64,000 nt of DNA from Sipunculus nudus (lineage: Eukaryota; Annelida; Sipuncula; Golfingiida; Sipunculidae). This document shows, in pieces, positions 48,401-59,017 of this stretch. Position 1 is the stretch's first letter. Every line of letters begins with the position of its first letter. The stretch lies in the NCBI GenBank assembly GCA_026874595.1, contig CM049306.1, forward strand, positions 53,660,019 through 53,724,018, in the 5' to 3' direction. Below the pieces are notes generated by a model that searched no databases, was not told where the DNA came from, and was given only the letters and a program-made list of their open reading frames with translations. The translations under genes and the position numbers were made by a program.

Positions 48401-51400
48401 CACTTGCAACCATTTTTGCACAGCGTCCATCTGTTCATCTGCCTTGGGATAATATTACTCAAATCTCAGCAGTGGTTTGACTTATCCACCTGAAATTTTG
48501 CAGGTTTATACATCCTGGACAGCTTTCTTGATTTTATGACACGTGGCGCCACCTACATTCACGTTTACTCTGCAGACATCCAAGCTCATATCTCGGGAAC
48601 CATTTGACCGATTGGGCCAAAATTTTGCATGTGTATAGATGTCACATAGCTCTTCATCAAAGGCAAAACTGGTGGCGCCACCTGCAACCACTTATGCACA
48701 GCATCGATCTGTTCATCTGCCTTGGGATAAAATCACTCATATCTCAGCAGTGGTTTCACTTATCCACCTGAAATTTTGCAAGTTTATACATCCTGGACAG
48801 CTTTTTCGATTTTATGAAAGGTTGCCCCACCTAGATTCATGTTTACTCTGCAGACATCCAAGCTCATATCTTGGGATTTTGCATGTGTTTAGATCTCACA
48901 TAGCTCTTCATTATAGGCAAAATTGGTGGCGCCACCTGCAACCACTTTTGCACAGCGTCCATCTGTTCATCTGCCTTGGGATAATATTACTCATTTCTCA
49001 GCAGTGGTTTGACTTTTCCACCTGGTATTTTTCAGGTTTATACATACTGGACAGCTTTCTCAATTTATGACAGTTGGCGCCACCTACATTCATGTTTACT
49101 CTGCAGACATCCAAGCACATATCTCGGGAACCATTTGACAGAGTTGGCCAAAATTTTGCATGTGTATAGATGTCACATAGCTCTTCATCATAGGCAAAAC
49201 TGGTGGTGCCACCTGCAACCACTTATGCACAGCTTCCATCTGTTCATCTGCCTTGGGATAAAATTACTCATATCTCAGCAGTGGTTTGACTTTTCCACCT
49301 GAAATTTTGCAGGTTTATACATCCTGGACAGCCTTCTAGATTTTATGACAGGTCGCGCCACCTACATTCATATTAACTCTGCAGACATCCAAGCTCATAT
49401 CTCGGGAACTGTTTTACCGATTTTAGCCAAAATTTTGCTTTTGTATAGATCTCACATAGCTCTTCATCAGAAGCAAAACTGCTGGCGCCACCTGCAACCA
49501 CTTATGAACACCGTCCATCTGTTCATCTGCCTTGGGATAAATCAATCATATCTCAGCAGTGGTTTGACTTATCCACCTGAAATTTTGCAGGTTTATACAT
49601 CCTGGACAATTTTCTAGATTTTATGACAGGTGGCACCACCTACATTCAGGTTTTTGCTGCAGACATCCATGCCAATATGCAACACATCTCACTGTATTCC
49701 CCTTGCCACTTAATCCATGCCTCACTTTACCCGTCCCACTCTGATTTCTGGGGATACACATAGTCGCTTGTTGACTACCCATATTCTAGTTTTAAAATGT
49801 CCTAGTCTGAAACTTGCTGGTCTGAAATGTCCATTTTGCTGAAATCATAATGACTAATGCAGGACTTAAAAGGATCAATGTTAAATTTTAAAAATAAACC
49901 TCCATTCATACTCCAAAACTTTGCACAGGTTTGCATTAGGCCTGTAGGCCTTGTTTGTTAAAAAAATGTATGAAGAACAGGTCACATGCATTTATCAACA
50001 GTAGTAAAATCATCACAAAATATCTTCAGCTATCGGATGAAACCAAGGTCCATCAAAATCCCCAAATCTGGTTAGGTGAGAGCAAATGTATTTGTTTGGG
50101 TGTTATCCAGCATATAAATAAGAAATTCACAGACACTTTATTGGTACAAATTTAATCAGCATATCCTTAGGAGGTGGCTTGAGAACATCTTGATGAGGCA
50201 ATCCACACTTCTGTGCTGATTGAAATGGAATTGGATGATTTTATGTGAAGTGTTATACTCTCTTATACTCTCTCTATATAGTCACACAAAACTTTTTTTC
50301 AGTTATATTTCACTATATTCTACATGAAAAATTAAGACCAATTTGTCTTTAAAGACCTCTTTTGGGAATCTAGCCTATGTTTATATGATAACACTCCAAT
50401 TTCTACCAAACTATTGAATCAACAAACACTTACAGTTTGATCATCTTAGACTCATTTTTGTAGTGTTAGTTTCTTAGCATTGAAATGTTGCCTAATGTAA
50501 ACCAATTTTAAAGTTTATTATTTTTATACTCATTTATTAAGAAATAAATGAAAAATTGTCCCTGGTCCTATCCAGCTCAAGAGTTCTCAAATGTTATAAA
50601 TCTTTAAGCCCAAACTTTATACTGAACAGACAAAACAGGTAAGAAGAGAAGCAATGGCTGGTTGTCAGGGGGAATTCTAAATTTTATTTATTGTGGCTGG
50701 TTTGTTGATGGCTAACTGATAAATATAAATAAATATAAGTATAATATAATTAAACTGAGGGAAATTCAATGATTTGTTAAGAAAATCATTAATGTGTTTG
50801 CAGCAATGTAATTAAGGATTAACAATATAAGCAACAGCACCAGGATGGGTTTGTCACTACACTATCCTAAGAGAACATTTGATATTTGTCTGTAATATAT
50901 GGAAAAGAACCTGTAAAGTATGTACTGGAGATAAATACTCAACAGGCAAATGTTTGAATTTGTCAGTGCTGCATGGATCAGTGGCAGGACCATATTTTCC
51001 CCTGGCATATGCAAGTACCCCCCTGGAGGCTGTTTAGGGTGACATTAGTATATATGGATTTTATGATGACCATGCATTTTTGCAGTCACTCCCATAGAAA
51101 CATGGCAAAGAAAGAATTATCTGGGGTATAGAATCTACACTTTGAATAATAAGTTCATTGATGAACAGTAATAGACTGAAAATGAATGACACAAAAACGA
51201 AATTCTTATAGTTTGGAAATAAGACATATACAAGGAATTCACTCATCTGCTCAATTCCATAACTTCAGAGACTTTTGACTTTTTTAACATTCATTGTATT
51301 CCCAGTCAAAGTCGGGGGATACTTTGTTTTGATACAGGTCCTGCCACCCGCATTTAAATCTTGTTGGCCAAATAACTAAAAAAATATTTCACGGATCTTT

Positions 51401-53782
51401 ACCAAACTTGGTATATGTATAGATATGGGTGAGAGGACGACGCCTATTTAAAATGAGGTCATGACCTTGACTTGGAGAATGTCCTTAACTTTGAATAGGT
51501 CCAATTTTGGGGAAAATCACACAAATTCTTAAATATCTCAAGAAATCTTGCATGGATTGATCCCAAAATCAAGTTGATGGAAGATCATGGATAGGGTTGT
51601 CATGTTCCAGAAACTGGTAGCGCCACCTATTATTCTTTACTTGTTTTCGTGCAATTTAATACCCCCAAAATTGTTACTTGACAGTACTGTGAGCATTATA
51701 AGTCAAAAACTAATGGACAGATTTCTTTCATAATATATTATGCATATACATAGACATGGGTTATGGGATGATGTTTATTTAAATTGGGGTCATGACCTAT
51801 CCTATGAGAGTGGCCTTGACCTTGAATATTGCCATATATAGTGAAAATCAATTAATATCCCCAAAATTGTTACTTGACAGTACTGTGAGCATTATAAGTA
51901 AAAAACTAATGGACAGATTTCTTTCATAATATATTATGCATATACATAGACATGGGTTATGGGATATGATGTTTATTTAAATATTGCCATATATGGTGAA
52001 AATTAGACAAAATCATTAATATCTCAATAAGGGATGCATGGATTGATCCAAAAATCAACTTGATCGAAGATCTTGGATAGTGTTGTCATGTACCGGAAAC
52101 TGATAGCGCCACCTGTTATTCTTTTACTTGTTTTTTTGCCGTTGAATACCCCATCATTGCCACTTAACAGTACTGTGAGCATTATAAGTCAAAAACTAAT
52201 GGACAGATTACTTTCATATTATGCATATACATAGACATGGGTTAGGGGATGATGTATACTGAAATTGGGGTCGTGACCTGTTCTATGAGAGTGACCTTTT
52301 CTATGAGTGTGGTCTGATATTAATTGTTGCTGAAGATGGGGGGGGGGGGGGGGGGGCCTATTCTTAAAGGGGAGGGGGGATTAATTGTCTGGGAATACTG
52401 TGGCACCTGCGGTGCCAAGAAATGTCTAGTTAAAAATAGTATTTACTCAGTCCATTTATAAGATATTTTACAAATCTTAGTGCATAAAACACATCTTAAT
52501 GAATGCTTTTAGAATGGTTTTACCTGCGTAAGTTGGTATTTATTTTTAATGTTTTATACTGCTGAAGGACTGAGCCATGTTGACTGCTATAAACCTAATC
52601 TGAACCTTATTCATTTGATTAAAGTAAACTTTTTAAAATTCTCTGTGTGAATCAACCAAACAGCTTTAAACATTTTGACCAGCAAGATGGTCAATAGTTT
52701 TTTAACAAAAGGTGTGAGCAACGCTTCCTGTTTGTCATTTAAATTTTAAAGTTATGTCCAGAAGTGTACATTTAATTATCTTTATTAAATCTAACTATAG
52801 TAGATTGCACTATACCCAAGTGGACGTTATCTTTATTAAATCTAACTTTAGTAGATGGCACTATACCCACGTGGACGTACTCGTCCTGGCAAATAAACAG
52901 ACAGACGGACAGGGATCTGTGATGTAAGCTGCATGGCCTTTTAATGAAGCTGATTAGTCTTCTGATTTCAGCATCGGTGATGTAAGCATCAATTTTGATT
53001 GTTAAGACAGTAGGATGGCTCTGTCTTTCAGAAGGGTTCTGTTTGCTTCAGTATTATTTATGTATTATTGTAACTCGGTTATGAATGGTTTTACAATGTT
53101 CGACATATTTCCTTTTCCAAACAAAGGTGTTTTTATTGTAATCTATAATAAATGACTACACAGTTTGCCATATCTGATAAGGTTCAAAGTCATTTGCAAT
53201 GAGAAATGTACCTTCTGTAGAAAGAACAAAGACGTGAAATGAAATATGGCCGTTTTAGACCCAGATGGCCGGATTAATTGGTGTTTCCGTGCCCTGATAC
53301 AATTCTAAAAATTATAAATAGAATGTCTTCTTAACTGGTTCCTTACATAGTTCTAGAAATGTTTTCAAAATGACTTTTATCATCTGTATTCTGTAAAAGA
53401 ATATTTGTTGGTTTTATATATTTGCCAAACCTCGTTGGGCACAGTTATTAGTTATTCTCCTGTCCCCACATTTTGACTCATTTCTGACACCGTTCTTCCG
53501 TATCCATGCAATGCTCCTATTTATACATGTCATTTTGGCATATGGAGATTTGTCGTCAATTGCTGACGTCACCTTTTACTTTTTGTTTCAGGAGAAGGAT
53601 CTCTGTACACCTGGGGATGTAATGAGCAAGGTCAACTTGGTCAAGGCGACACCGTGTCAAGAGACACCCCGACAAAAGTCCTTCAGTTTTGTCAGATGGG
53701 CAAATCTGTGTCCGGCATCAGCTGCGGTGCCTGGAACACGGTCATCTGGACCAAAGACAATACATTAAACAAAATAAAGTAA
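31581..53782 (+). CDS. RCCD1: RCC1 domain-containing protein 1 (RCCD1)-like, last four exons
   Basis: Four exons splice in frame into about 233 residues of RCC1-type beta-propeller repeats ending at TAA. Hallmarks in order: [10 protein letters not shown] / [67 protein letters not shown] and [11 protein letters not shown]. The order, the acidic-basic insert after WNESGQLG and the CGxWNT ending match vertebrate RCCD1 (about 376 residues) better than RCC1 or HERC proteins. In vertebrates RCCD1 partners the JmjC protein KDM8 in chromatin and mitotic functions; that role here is inferred by homology. The N-terminal third is missing: exon 31581 starts inside a codon, so at least one exon lies upstream. 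Introns are 632, 7112 and 13754 bases; the last two hold nested mobile elements. Confidence 0.9.
32367..32488 (+). CDS. RCCD1: RCCD1-like exon
   Basis: Acceptor 'ttctgtgtaacag|', donor '|gtgagg'. Encodes [11 protein letters not shown] and [19 protein letters not shown]. The phase fits both neighbours. Confidence 0.9.
33108..33646 (+). mobile_element. Family H repeat, left part
   Basis: Begins TTATTAGGGCCCCACTTGAA, with a stem formed by GGGCCCCACT and AGTGCCC, then (CTGT)n. Two tandem units of about 270 bases follow ('gataactcc', 'ggatttcaaacttgacatatg', 'aaccctattgattttgggg'). C2 interrupts it in a T run, and a decayed continuation seems to follow at 38374-38460. The right end was not identified. 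Confidence 0.55.
33647..38373 (+). mobile_element. Family C element carrying a nested A element (C2)
   Basis: Left end TTTTTAGCGAACCTGTGAGC; right end CACAGGTTTGCATTAGG, then hairpin AGGCC-TGTA-GGCCT and TTGTT. It has lost two short core blocks relative to C1. Family A element A5 lies inside, and the C sequence continues on both sides exactly as in C1 at 28120-28170. The internal second left end (36206) and the minisatellite (37530-37920) are both present, as in C1. Confidence 0.8.
34164..35591 (-). mobile_element. Family A element nested in C2 (A5)
   Basis: On the minus strand it starts GTATCCGC at 35591 and ends GTATTCTAG at 34164. The right-end hairpin is weakened ('gtagtcgcttgtcaactcc'). 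It has about four core units, including GGTGGCGCCACC at about 34857 and 34999. Flanks read 'cacacattaa' and 'aattatcctt'; the uninterrupted C1 has 'cacacattaattatcctt'. Confidence 0.9.
38374..38642. other. Probable H remnant and intron sequence
   Basis: The words 'ccatattgattt' and 'ggtcttggtcacagga' resemble the H core. The rest is unassigned. Confidence 0.3.
38643..39327 (+). mobile_element. Family D Helentron-like element, complete
   Basis: 685 bases. The left end TTTTTATGCCCCCGCC forms a stem with GTGGCCGGGGC. The right end has GGCGGGGGCAT (39292-39302), the exact inverse of ATGCCCCCGCC (38648-38658), then hairpin TGTCG-ttc-CGACA (39306-39318) and CATCTAGTT. The core is three tandem units beginning near 'gcaatgcctgcagatattggcc'; the last two are almost identical. 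A GTCC-type stretch at 38690-38715 follows the left end. Confidence 0.85.
39430..39482. repeat. (TA)n(TG)n microsatellite
   Basis: tatatata followed by tgtgtgtgtg in the intron, about 120 bases before the next exon. Confidence 0.9.
39601..39837 (+). CDS. RCCD1: RCCD1-like exon
   Basis: Acceptor 'gattcttttcag|', donor '|gtagaa' (a weaker donor). Encodes [13 protein letters not shown], then a charged insert typical of RCCD1 ([11 protein letters not shown]), then [13 protein letters not shown]. The phase fits exons 32367-32488 and 53592-53782. Confidence 0.9.
39838..41492. other. Intron sequence with degenerate repeats
   Basis: 39930-40150 holds loose repeats of 'gtgacatttggacacattggg'. A 'tctgtctgtctgcctc' run at about 40823 resembles the (GTCY)n of the Helentron-like families, but no ends were found. 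The rest is AT-rich. Confidence 0.4.
41493..41720 (+). repeat. Four exact 57-bp tandem repeats
   Basis: The unit begins TGTTCATTCTTGCAGC and ends AAGCAGCCAAAC; four copies fill 228 bases with no visible difference. 57 is a multiple of three, so both strands stay open for four units, but there is no initiation or protein context. It looks like a young intronic minisatellite. Confidence 0.95.
41830..41935 (-). mobile_element. tRNA-derived SINE head
   Basis: On the minus strand it has an A-box-like 'tggtggctaaatgg' and a B-box-like 'ggttgtgggttcatttc' at tRNA-like spacing. A poorly defined tail follows. Mismatches rule out a working tRNA. Confidence 0.55.
42530..42718 (-). mobile_element. tRNA-derived SINE (tRNA-like head plus tail)
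   Basis: The minus strand starts 'gtcccagtggtcgagtgg', an A-box-like segment, and has a B-box-like 'gtgggtatgaacctgac' at about 42640-42656. A conserved-looking body follows. The right limit is uncertain and may extend to about 42250. Confidence 0.6.
42719..44103. other. Intron sequence, nothing recognised
   Basis: No known repeat ends, exon or RNA gene seen. Confidence 0.4.
44612..47768 (+). mobile_element. Family B1 element nested in C3 (B1c)
   Basis: Left end TTTTTAGCTCAGCTGACTA with a long (GTCC)n/(GTCT)n run at 44667-44732. Right end ATCAGCTGAGCGCC, hairpin GACCCATGGGTC, tail CCTTGTT. The first half matches B1b (22600-23160) and the second (45470-47110) matches B1a (1985-3760), so it combines both core types. 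47110-47735 is extra AT-rich filler. Confidence 0.8.
48070..48112. repeat. Perfect 19-bp inverted repeat, 5-base loop
   Basis: Left arm TGTGTCTAGACATCTAGAC (48070-48088), loop ACAAC, right arm the exact reverse complement. The arms are built from GTCTAGAC words, and further copies flank it (48057-48066, about 48114-48122). Confidence 0.95.
48205..49791 (+). mobile_element. Family A element, 5'-truncated, nested in C3 (A6)
   Basis: Begins within the A left region ('gggtttatcatcaggtcacatgtgacc'), lacking GTATCCGCC and the GCC run. It has about five core units of an older subtype with 'cagcagtggtttgacttatccacctg'. It ends with hairpin GTCGcttgTtGAC and CATATTCTAG at 49789. Decayed palindromes (GGTGGTGCCACC, GGTGGCACCACC) are common. 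Confidence 0.8.
49956..51295. other. Intron sequence, nothing recognised
   Basis: AT-rich, with no repeat ends or exon seen. Confidence 0.4.
51296..52429 (+). mobile_element. Family E element, complete (E2)
   Basis: Left end GTATTCCCAGTC; right end GTCTGGGAATAC (52387-52398), hairpin GGCACC-TGC-GGTGCC (52402-52416), tail AAGAAATGTCTAG then TT. The core units are like E1, with decayed palindromes ('ggtagcgccacc', 'gatagcgccacc'). An internal block around 51850-51960 is duplicated. A run of about 18 G lies at 52338-52356. Confidence 0.85.
52776..52877 (+). repeat. Two 51-bp tandem repeats
   Basis: The unit starts TTATCTTTATTAAATCTAAC and ends GTGGACG. The two copies differ at only a few positions. 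They lie in the last RCCD1 intron. Confidence 0.9.
53592..53782 (+). CDS. RCCD1: RCCD1-like terminal exon
   Basis: Acceptor 'ttttactttttgtttcag|' with a strong pyrimidine tract. Encodes [18 protein letters not shown], then TPTKVLQF and [13 protein letters not shown], and ends in TAA at 53780-53782. The ending matches the C-terminal blade of RCCD1. Confidence 0.9.
53773..53778 (+). terminator. Possible polyadenylation signal overlapping the RCCD1 end
   Basis: AATAAA lies inside the last codons, two bases before the stop. A GT/T-rich run ('ctgttttgtttttgtt') follows about 30 bases on, suggesting a very short 3' UTR. Confidence 0.45.
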
Positions 53783-54196
53783 ATGATTTAGTGGAAAACT
53801 AAATCTGTTTTGTTTTTGTTACTATTTCTGTAAAAAATGCCGTTTCGTGATATGCATAAATGGGATAAGTGGATTCATAGGTCGTTAATCTCACTAAGAC
53901 TCTTTTTCCATGCACTTGGGAAAAAAGCGCTCGTTCCCGTTCGTTGAAAAATCGCACAATGGTAAAACAAATATTTTTTTCTTATACGCAGAAATTCGCG
54001 AGTGTTAAAACGAAAGTGAAATGAACATCGCGCGACACGCAGCTTTCCAATGCGCGAAACCTGGGGGTTTTAAAGATGTCAAGACATATATCATTTTTTA
54101 CTCAGAAAAGACTAGACGCCATTTTCCCCCATCTTCTCAGCATCAAACGGAATAGCTTTATTAGAGACGACGATTTTAGTGAATATTAATTAAAAA
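53783..54196. other. 3' flank of RCCD1-like gene
   Basis: Higher in CpG than the introns. It contains 'gacgccattttccccc' (a YY1-like word, 54115-54130). This might belong to a neighbouring promoter, but no transcript was recognised. Confidence 0.3.
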
Positions 54197-55539
54197 CTAG
54201 AATACGGGTAGTCGACAAGCGACTACGTGTATCCGCCTAAATCAGAGTGGAACGGGTGAAGTGAAGCATGGATTGAGTGGCAAAGGGAAATAGAGTGAAG
54301 TGTTGCATATTAGCATGGATGTCTGCAGCCAAATGGTGTATGTAGGTTGCGCCACCTACCACAAAATCCAGAAAGCCATCCAAGTTGTATACATATGCAA
54401 AATTTGAGGCAGAAAAGTCAAACCACTATATGTTTATGAGTGATTTTAGCCCGTGGCAGACAAACAGATGGACGCTGTGCAAAAATGGTTGAAGGTGGCG
54501 CCACCAGTTTTGCGTATGATAAAGAGCTATGTGAGAACTATACACATGCAAAACTTTGGCCCAATCGGTCAAACGGTTCCCAAGATATGAGCTTGGATGT
54601 CTGCTGCATAAACTAGAATGCAGGTGGCGCCACCTGTCATAAAATCATGAGAGCTGTCAGGGATGTATAAACCTGCAAAATTTTAGGCAGATATGTCAAA
54701 CCACTGCCGAGATATGAGTGATTTTATCCCATGGCAGACAAACAGACGGGAGCTGTGCAAAAATGGCTGCAGGTGGCGCCACCAGTTTTGCGTATGATGA
54801 AGAGCTATGTGAGATCTATACACATGCAAAATTTTGGCCCAATCGGTCAAACTGTTCCCGAGACATGAGCTTGGATGTCTGCAGCATAAACGTGAATGTA
54901 GGTGGCGCCACCTGTCTTAAAATCAGAAAAGCTATCCAGGATGTATACGCATGCCGAATTTCAGGTGAATTAGTCAAATCACTGCAGAGATATGAGTGAT
55001 TTTATCCCATGGCAAACAAACAGACGGGAGCTGTGCAAAAATGGCTGCAGGTGGCGCCACCAGTTTTGCATATGATAAAGAGCTATGTGAGATCTATACA
55101 CATGCAAAATTTTGGCCCAATCGGTCAAACGGTTCCCGAGATATGAGCTTGGATGTCTGCAGCGTAAACGTGAATGTAGGTGGCGCCATTTGTCATAAAA
55201 TCAGAAAAGCTATCCAGGATGTATACACATGCCGAATTTCAGGTGAATTAGTCAAATCACTGCAGGGATATGAGTGATTTTAACCCAAGGCAGACGAACA
55301 TATGGACACTGTGCAAACATGGTTGCAGGTGGCGCCACCATTTCTTGTGTATGTTATAAAGCTCTCCAAGGGCTACATTTGTGCAAAAAAATTTTCCTGA
55401 TCTGCAAACGGTTCCCGAGATATGTGGGATTATGTGTGGAAACAGACGCACAAACGGACGCAGAGCACAGAGGAAAGGTGGGCGCAGCAGTTCACATGTG
55501 ACCCGAACATAATCCCGGGTTTCGTGTTTTGACGGATAC
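54197..55539 (-). mobile_element. Family A element with deleted left end (A7)
   Basis: The minus strand begins GTATCCGTCAAAACACG and joins directly to 'aaacccgggattatg', so the GCC microsatellite and half of the left hairpin are lost. About four core units follow, with GGTGGCGCCACC at about 54493, 54625, 54773, 54900 and 55051. It ends with an intact right hairpin and GTATTCTAG. Confidence 0.85.
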
Positions 55540-55630
55540 AAATAGGTTATCATACATCAGGTAAAGGTGTTCAGAGTAACTCAAAAATCGAAAGCTCATG
55601 GCCTATCTCCATTTTCACTCGTATTGGTGT

Positions 55631-57304
55631 CAGGGTTTGGGCCAATTACATTAAAAAGTAATCTTTACAATAACAATTACTTCCAATTACAATTACAGTT
55701 ACAAATTACTTTAATTTTACAAAGTAATGATTAAATTACAATTACTTTTGAAAAGTAATTTATTACTTTCAATTAATTTCTATAAAAAATATAATATACA
55801 GAGGCATGGTTCATGTAAAGTATCATTCCTGGTAGAGAGACCAACTGATTAAAAGGAAATCTGCAAACAAAAATATCCAGTCTGATGTTATATATTAAAT
55901 TACACAAAAGCTATGCTTATGATAATGTATCATTGCATAATGTTCAAATTTACACTTTTCTCCTATGGAAAGGCACAACTGGTGGTCAGCATCATATATG
56001 AACATTGTGTGTATTTTTTTTAGTATCGGGCATTGAAACATTTTCTGAATTAGTGTTTTGACTCAAAATAGAAATATCTGAAAGTACATATGGATAAACC
56101 ATATTTAAACATTATCTTGAAGTCATTTGTGCTAAAATATTTCATCTTATATTCTTTTATCACATATTATGCTTTATTGGACAAAATGTCTTGCTTCTTG
56201 ATAACACTGGCATGTGCCAGATAGAGAATGTGTAAATAATTGTTGGTTCAAGCCTTTGATTATGGAAAAAGCTTTTTAGCGACTACCTTAATCTTTGCAG
56301 TAATCCTACACATAAATAAACTCATAAATCCTAATTTCTTTACTATCAATGCTGATTATAGTTTCGTCATAAATACTGGAATTTAAATACAATGTGATTT
56401 CACTAAACTCATAAATGCAAACATTTCATGTGAATAATTCATATAAATATATTCATCCTGAATATATAATATATTACAATTTGATGTAATGAAATTATTG
56501 ATAGGAAAAGGTAATGAAAATCCAGTGCATTCACCATGGTTAGCTTCTTAATTAAATGTTTAGCTTCTTAATTAAATGTATGACAGATAGAAAAACCAGT
56601 ATACAATGCCCAGTGTCTCTGGGTACAGGAAACAGCAGAGACTGTTCAAATGTTAGAGCCAGCCATCGGAGACAACCCTGCTAACTTGATACCTATCTCT
56701 ATTTACCTTATGGGCCATTAACTTGAGGTAATTCATATATCAACCTTCCTAGATCATTAATCTCTTTGTTCCTCTGACTCTCTCAGTGTGAGCTAATTAG
56801 CAGATAAACACTGATGTAATCAGATCAGTATGAGTATGTTCAAGCCTCCATTTCAGTGAAAGTGTGAAATGTAGCAAGCCCACACTTGTTGTAGTGAAGC
56901 TCTGGACAGGTGTACAATGTGGAAGCTTTTTACTTTATCTACACTGCAGTGGAGGTATTTGCAAAATAAAAAGGCCAGTATAACTTATAAGGCATACTAA
57001 TAAATTAACATGTTTATAACATGCATTGGTATTATTTATTCAATAATCATAGCTTTCAATCCTTACCCAAGAGTGTTTTGATAAACAGGGCAAAGAAATG
57101 AGGTGCAAGGTATGGTGCTCTGTCATGAATTTGGAAAATAATTGAAAAGTAATTGAAATTACATCTATTTTTACCCTTGCAATCATTAAAATTACAATTA
57201 CTTGAAGGTAAATTTTATTCAATTACAAATTACATTCAATTACTTGAAAAATTGTTATTAATTACAGGTAATTACAATAACACATTACAATTACCCCAAC
57301 CCTG
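55631..57304. mobile_element. hAT-like non-autonomous element
   Basis: Left end CAGGGTTTGGGCCAATTAC, right end GTAATTGGGG...reading inward from TTACCCCAACCCTG. Both ends run into ATTAC/GTAAT-rich subterminal words. The 8-base flanks are attggtgt (55623-55630) and atgcgtgt (57305-57312), matching at six of eight positions as an aged target duplication. The 1.67-kb interior has no transposase frame. Confidence 0.75.
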
Positions 57305-57312
57305 ATGCGTGT

Positions 57313-58783
57313 CAGGGGTCCAGTCCTAGATCCGATTAGATTTGGGAGAACAGTGTCGTTGAACTTATTCTGAGCAAAATCTTTTGGGTCATTATCTCGG
57401 GTACCTAATGTGAAAAAATGTTACTCTTGGTGATATCGAACACTTACGCCCCCCCCCCCCCCTTTCTCGAAGCCCACCCGCCTCTGTATTCGATCCCTTA
57501 TTGTGTGTGAAGGCGTATACTGGGCAGGGGCAGACAATATCGGACTTTGTATTTCACAGAAAATGTTAACCGAACTGTTAGAATAATAATGTGTGCCAGT
57601 GTGCGAGTAAAAGCCTTATAAGTAGGAACTTGTGATCAGTGATCATTTAGGCGGTCATACCAATTATATTATGCATTTCGGCTACGGTCCGACATTTACG
57701 TCATTCCCCATGCGTCATACTTCACACAGCGGCATCGCAAAGCCAAGAGGTCATAAATTTCATGTGTTTGCCAAAGGCAGATGCCAGGGAACACTGGAAG
57801 ATACATGTAAATCATTCGATACATGTATCAAATCGGTATCTCTCGTATTATGATATCATCATCATCTGCGCGTTCCAACACATTTGACATTTAGCAGCAG
57901 AGTCCTGGTCCATGCTAATCCAATAACATCAGATACAATTAGGTCCACGTCCGTTCTTACTCTACGCTCGTTATGTTTTCACTCAGCCGGGACAACGTTG
58001 GAGCAAATCAAGCTTTAAATTATACCAGTGATTAAATTAGTTATAAATTATATAATGACTAAAAAATCGAATCTCTCACCTTCTGGCTAGATATCTTTCT
58101 TTAGGAATGGGACAGGTTGAGCTTTTATAAGGTTGAAACCCCGTATTTTTGTATGGAAGAAAGCGCAATTTTGGTAATTACGTGGACTGCGTGTTAAATT
58201 ATTTAAACTGAATAACGGAGGCACAGAATGGATAATATATAATTTTAAAAGATCGGTTTCAGACCAAGCCGCATGGAGTTATGGAACGAAATCTTTAGCA
58301 GGAAGGAAGGGTCATATGAACTGTTATCTGGGGACAAAATATGAAAATCACCCGTCTGGAGTGAAGCAGTTCGTCACTCCTATATAATGACCTATTACAG
58401 TCAAAATTTCACACCATATACTGACCAATCAGCCGGGTATCGCATTTCCGTGTAGTGTGTTCACGAATTCACGTGCTATTACGTTTACCTAACCTTAGAC
58501 ACCTTTTGCGGCAACCATGAGAATACTCTAGTACAGTATCAGCCACATGCAGGGCTGCAGTCGGGCCGCCATTAGTGAGATGAACGTGACTGCCCTCGTA
58601 TTGTCAGTGGTCACGGACACATAATGCCGGTTGCCTTGCCTGCTGTGCTTCCTTTGAAGCTGTATATTTTCACCGATGCACCTCATAATGACTTGTAATT
58701 CAAGTGTAGTTGATGGATAGGGACTATTTGATGTTTGAGTGTGACATCATCGTACTTTACTAAATACTCCAACCTTGGAAATT
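57313..58783. other. Non-repetitive stretch, possible regulatory or exon sequence
   Basis: No mobile element ends. It contains a (C)12 run (57450), a 73-codon open frame at 57632-57853 without recognised similarity, and a 'gggccgccattag' word at 58564 followed by a short ATG frame of 13 codons. I see no gene I can support. Confidence 0.35.
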
Positions 58784-59017
58784 AAAGGAGCCAAATTAAA
58801 GGAATGTAAATGTTTGCATAACAAATTAATTGCTCCCCACAGATAATCTATTAAAGGGTTATGTTATCATCCATCAATGTTTGTTTAATTACACAAAGTC
58901 AAAGGAGCCAAATTAAAGGTGTGTAAATGTCAGCAAAACATATTAATTGCTCCCCATAGATATTCTATTAAAGGATGATGTAACCACCAACAAATATTTG
59001 TTTAAATGACCTATCCA
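58784..59017 (+). repeat. Two ~117-bp diverged tandem repeats
   Basis: Units start AAAGGAGCCAAATTAAAGG at 58784 and 58901. Both contain 'attaattgctcccca', and identity is high. Confidence 0.85.

Larger units (their letters stand above)
44104..49955 (+). mobile_element. Family C element with nested B1 and A elements (C3)
   Basis: Left end GATTTTTAGCGAACCTGTGAGC; right end CACAGGTTTGCATTAGG, then the GGCC hairpin and TTGTT at 49953-49955. Only about 0.5 kb of left core and fragments of right core are C sequence. B1c occupies 44612-47768 and A6 occupies about 48205-49791. Confidence 0.75.

Noticed and set aside
53900-54180. CpG-richer block as a promoter of a downstream gene
   Set aside because: Only single words (CGCCATTTT) support it, and the next 1.3 kb is a mobile element; no exon was found.
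57632-57853. 73-residue frame as a gene
   Set aside because: No recognised motif or supporting signals; left as unassigned non-repetitive DNA.
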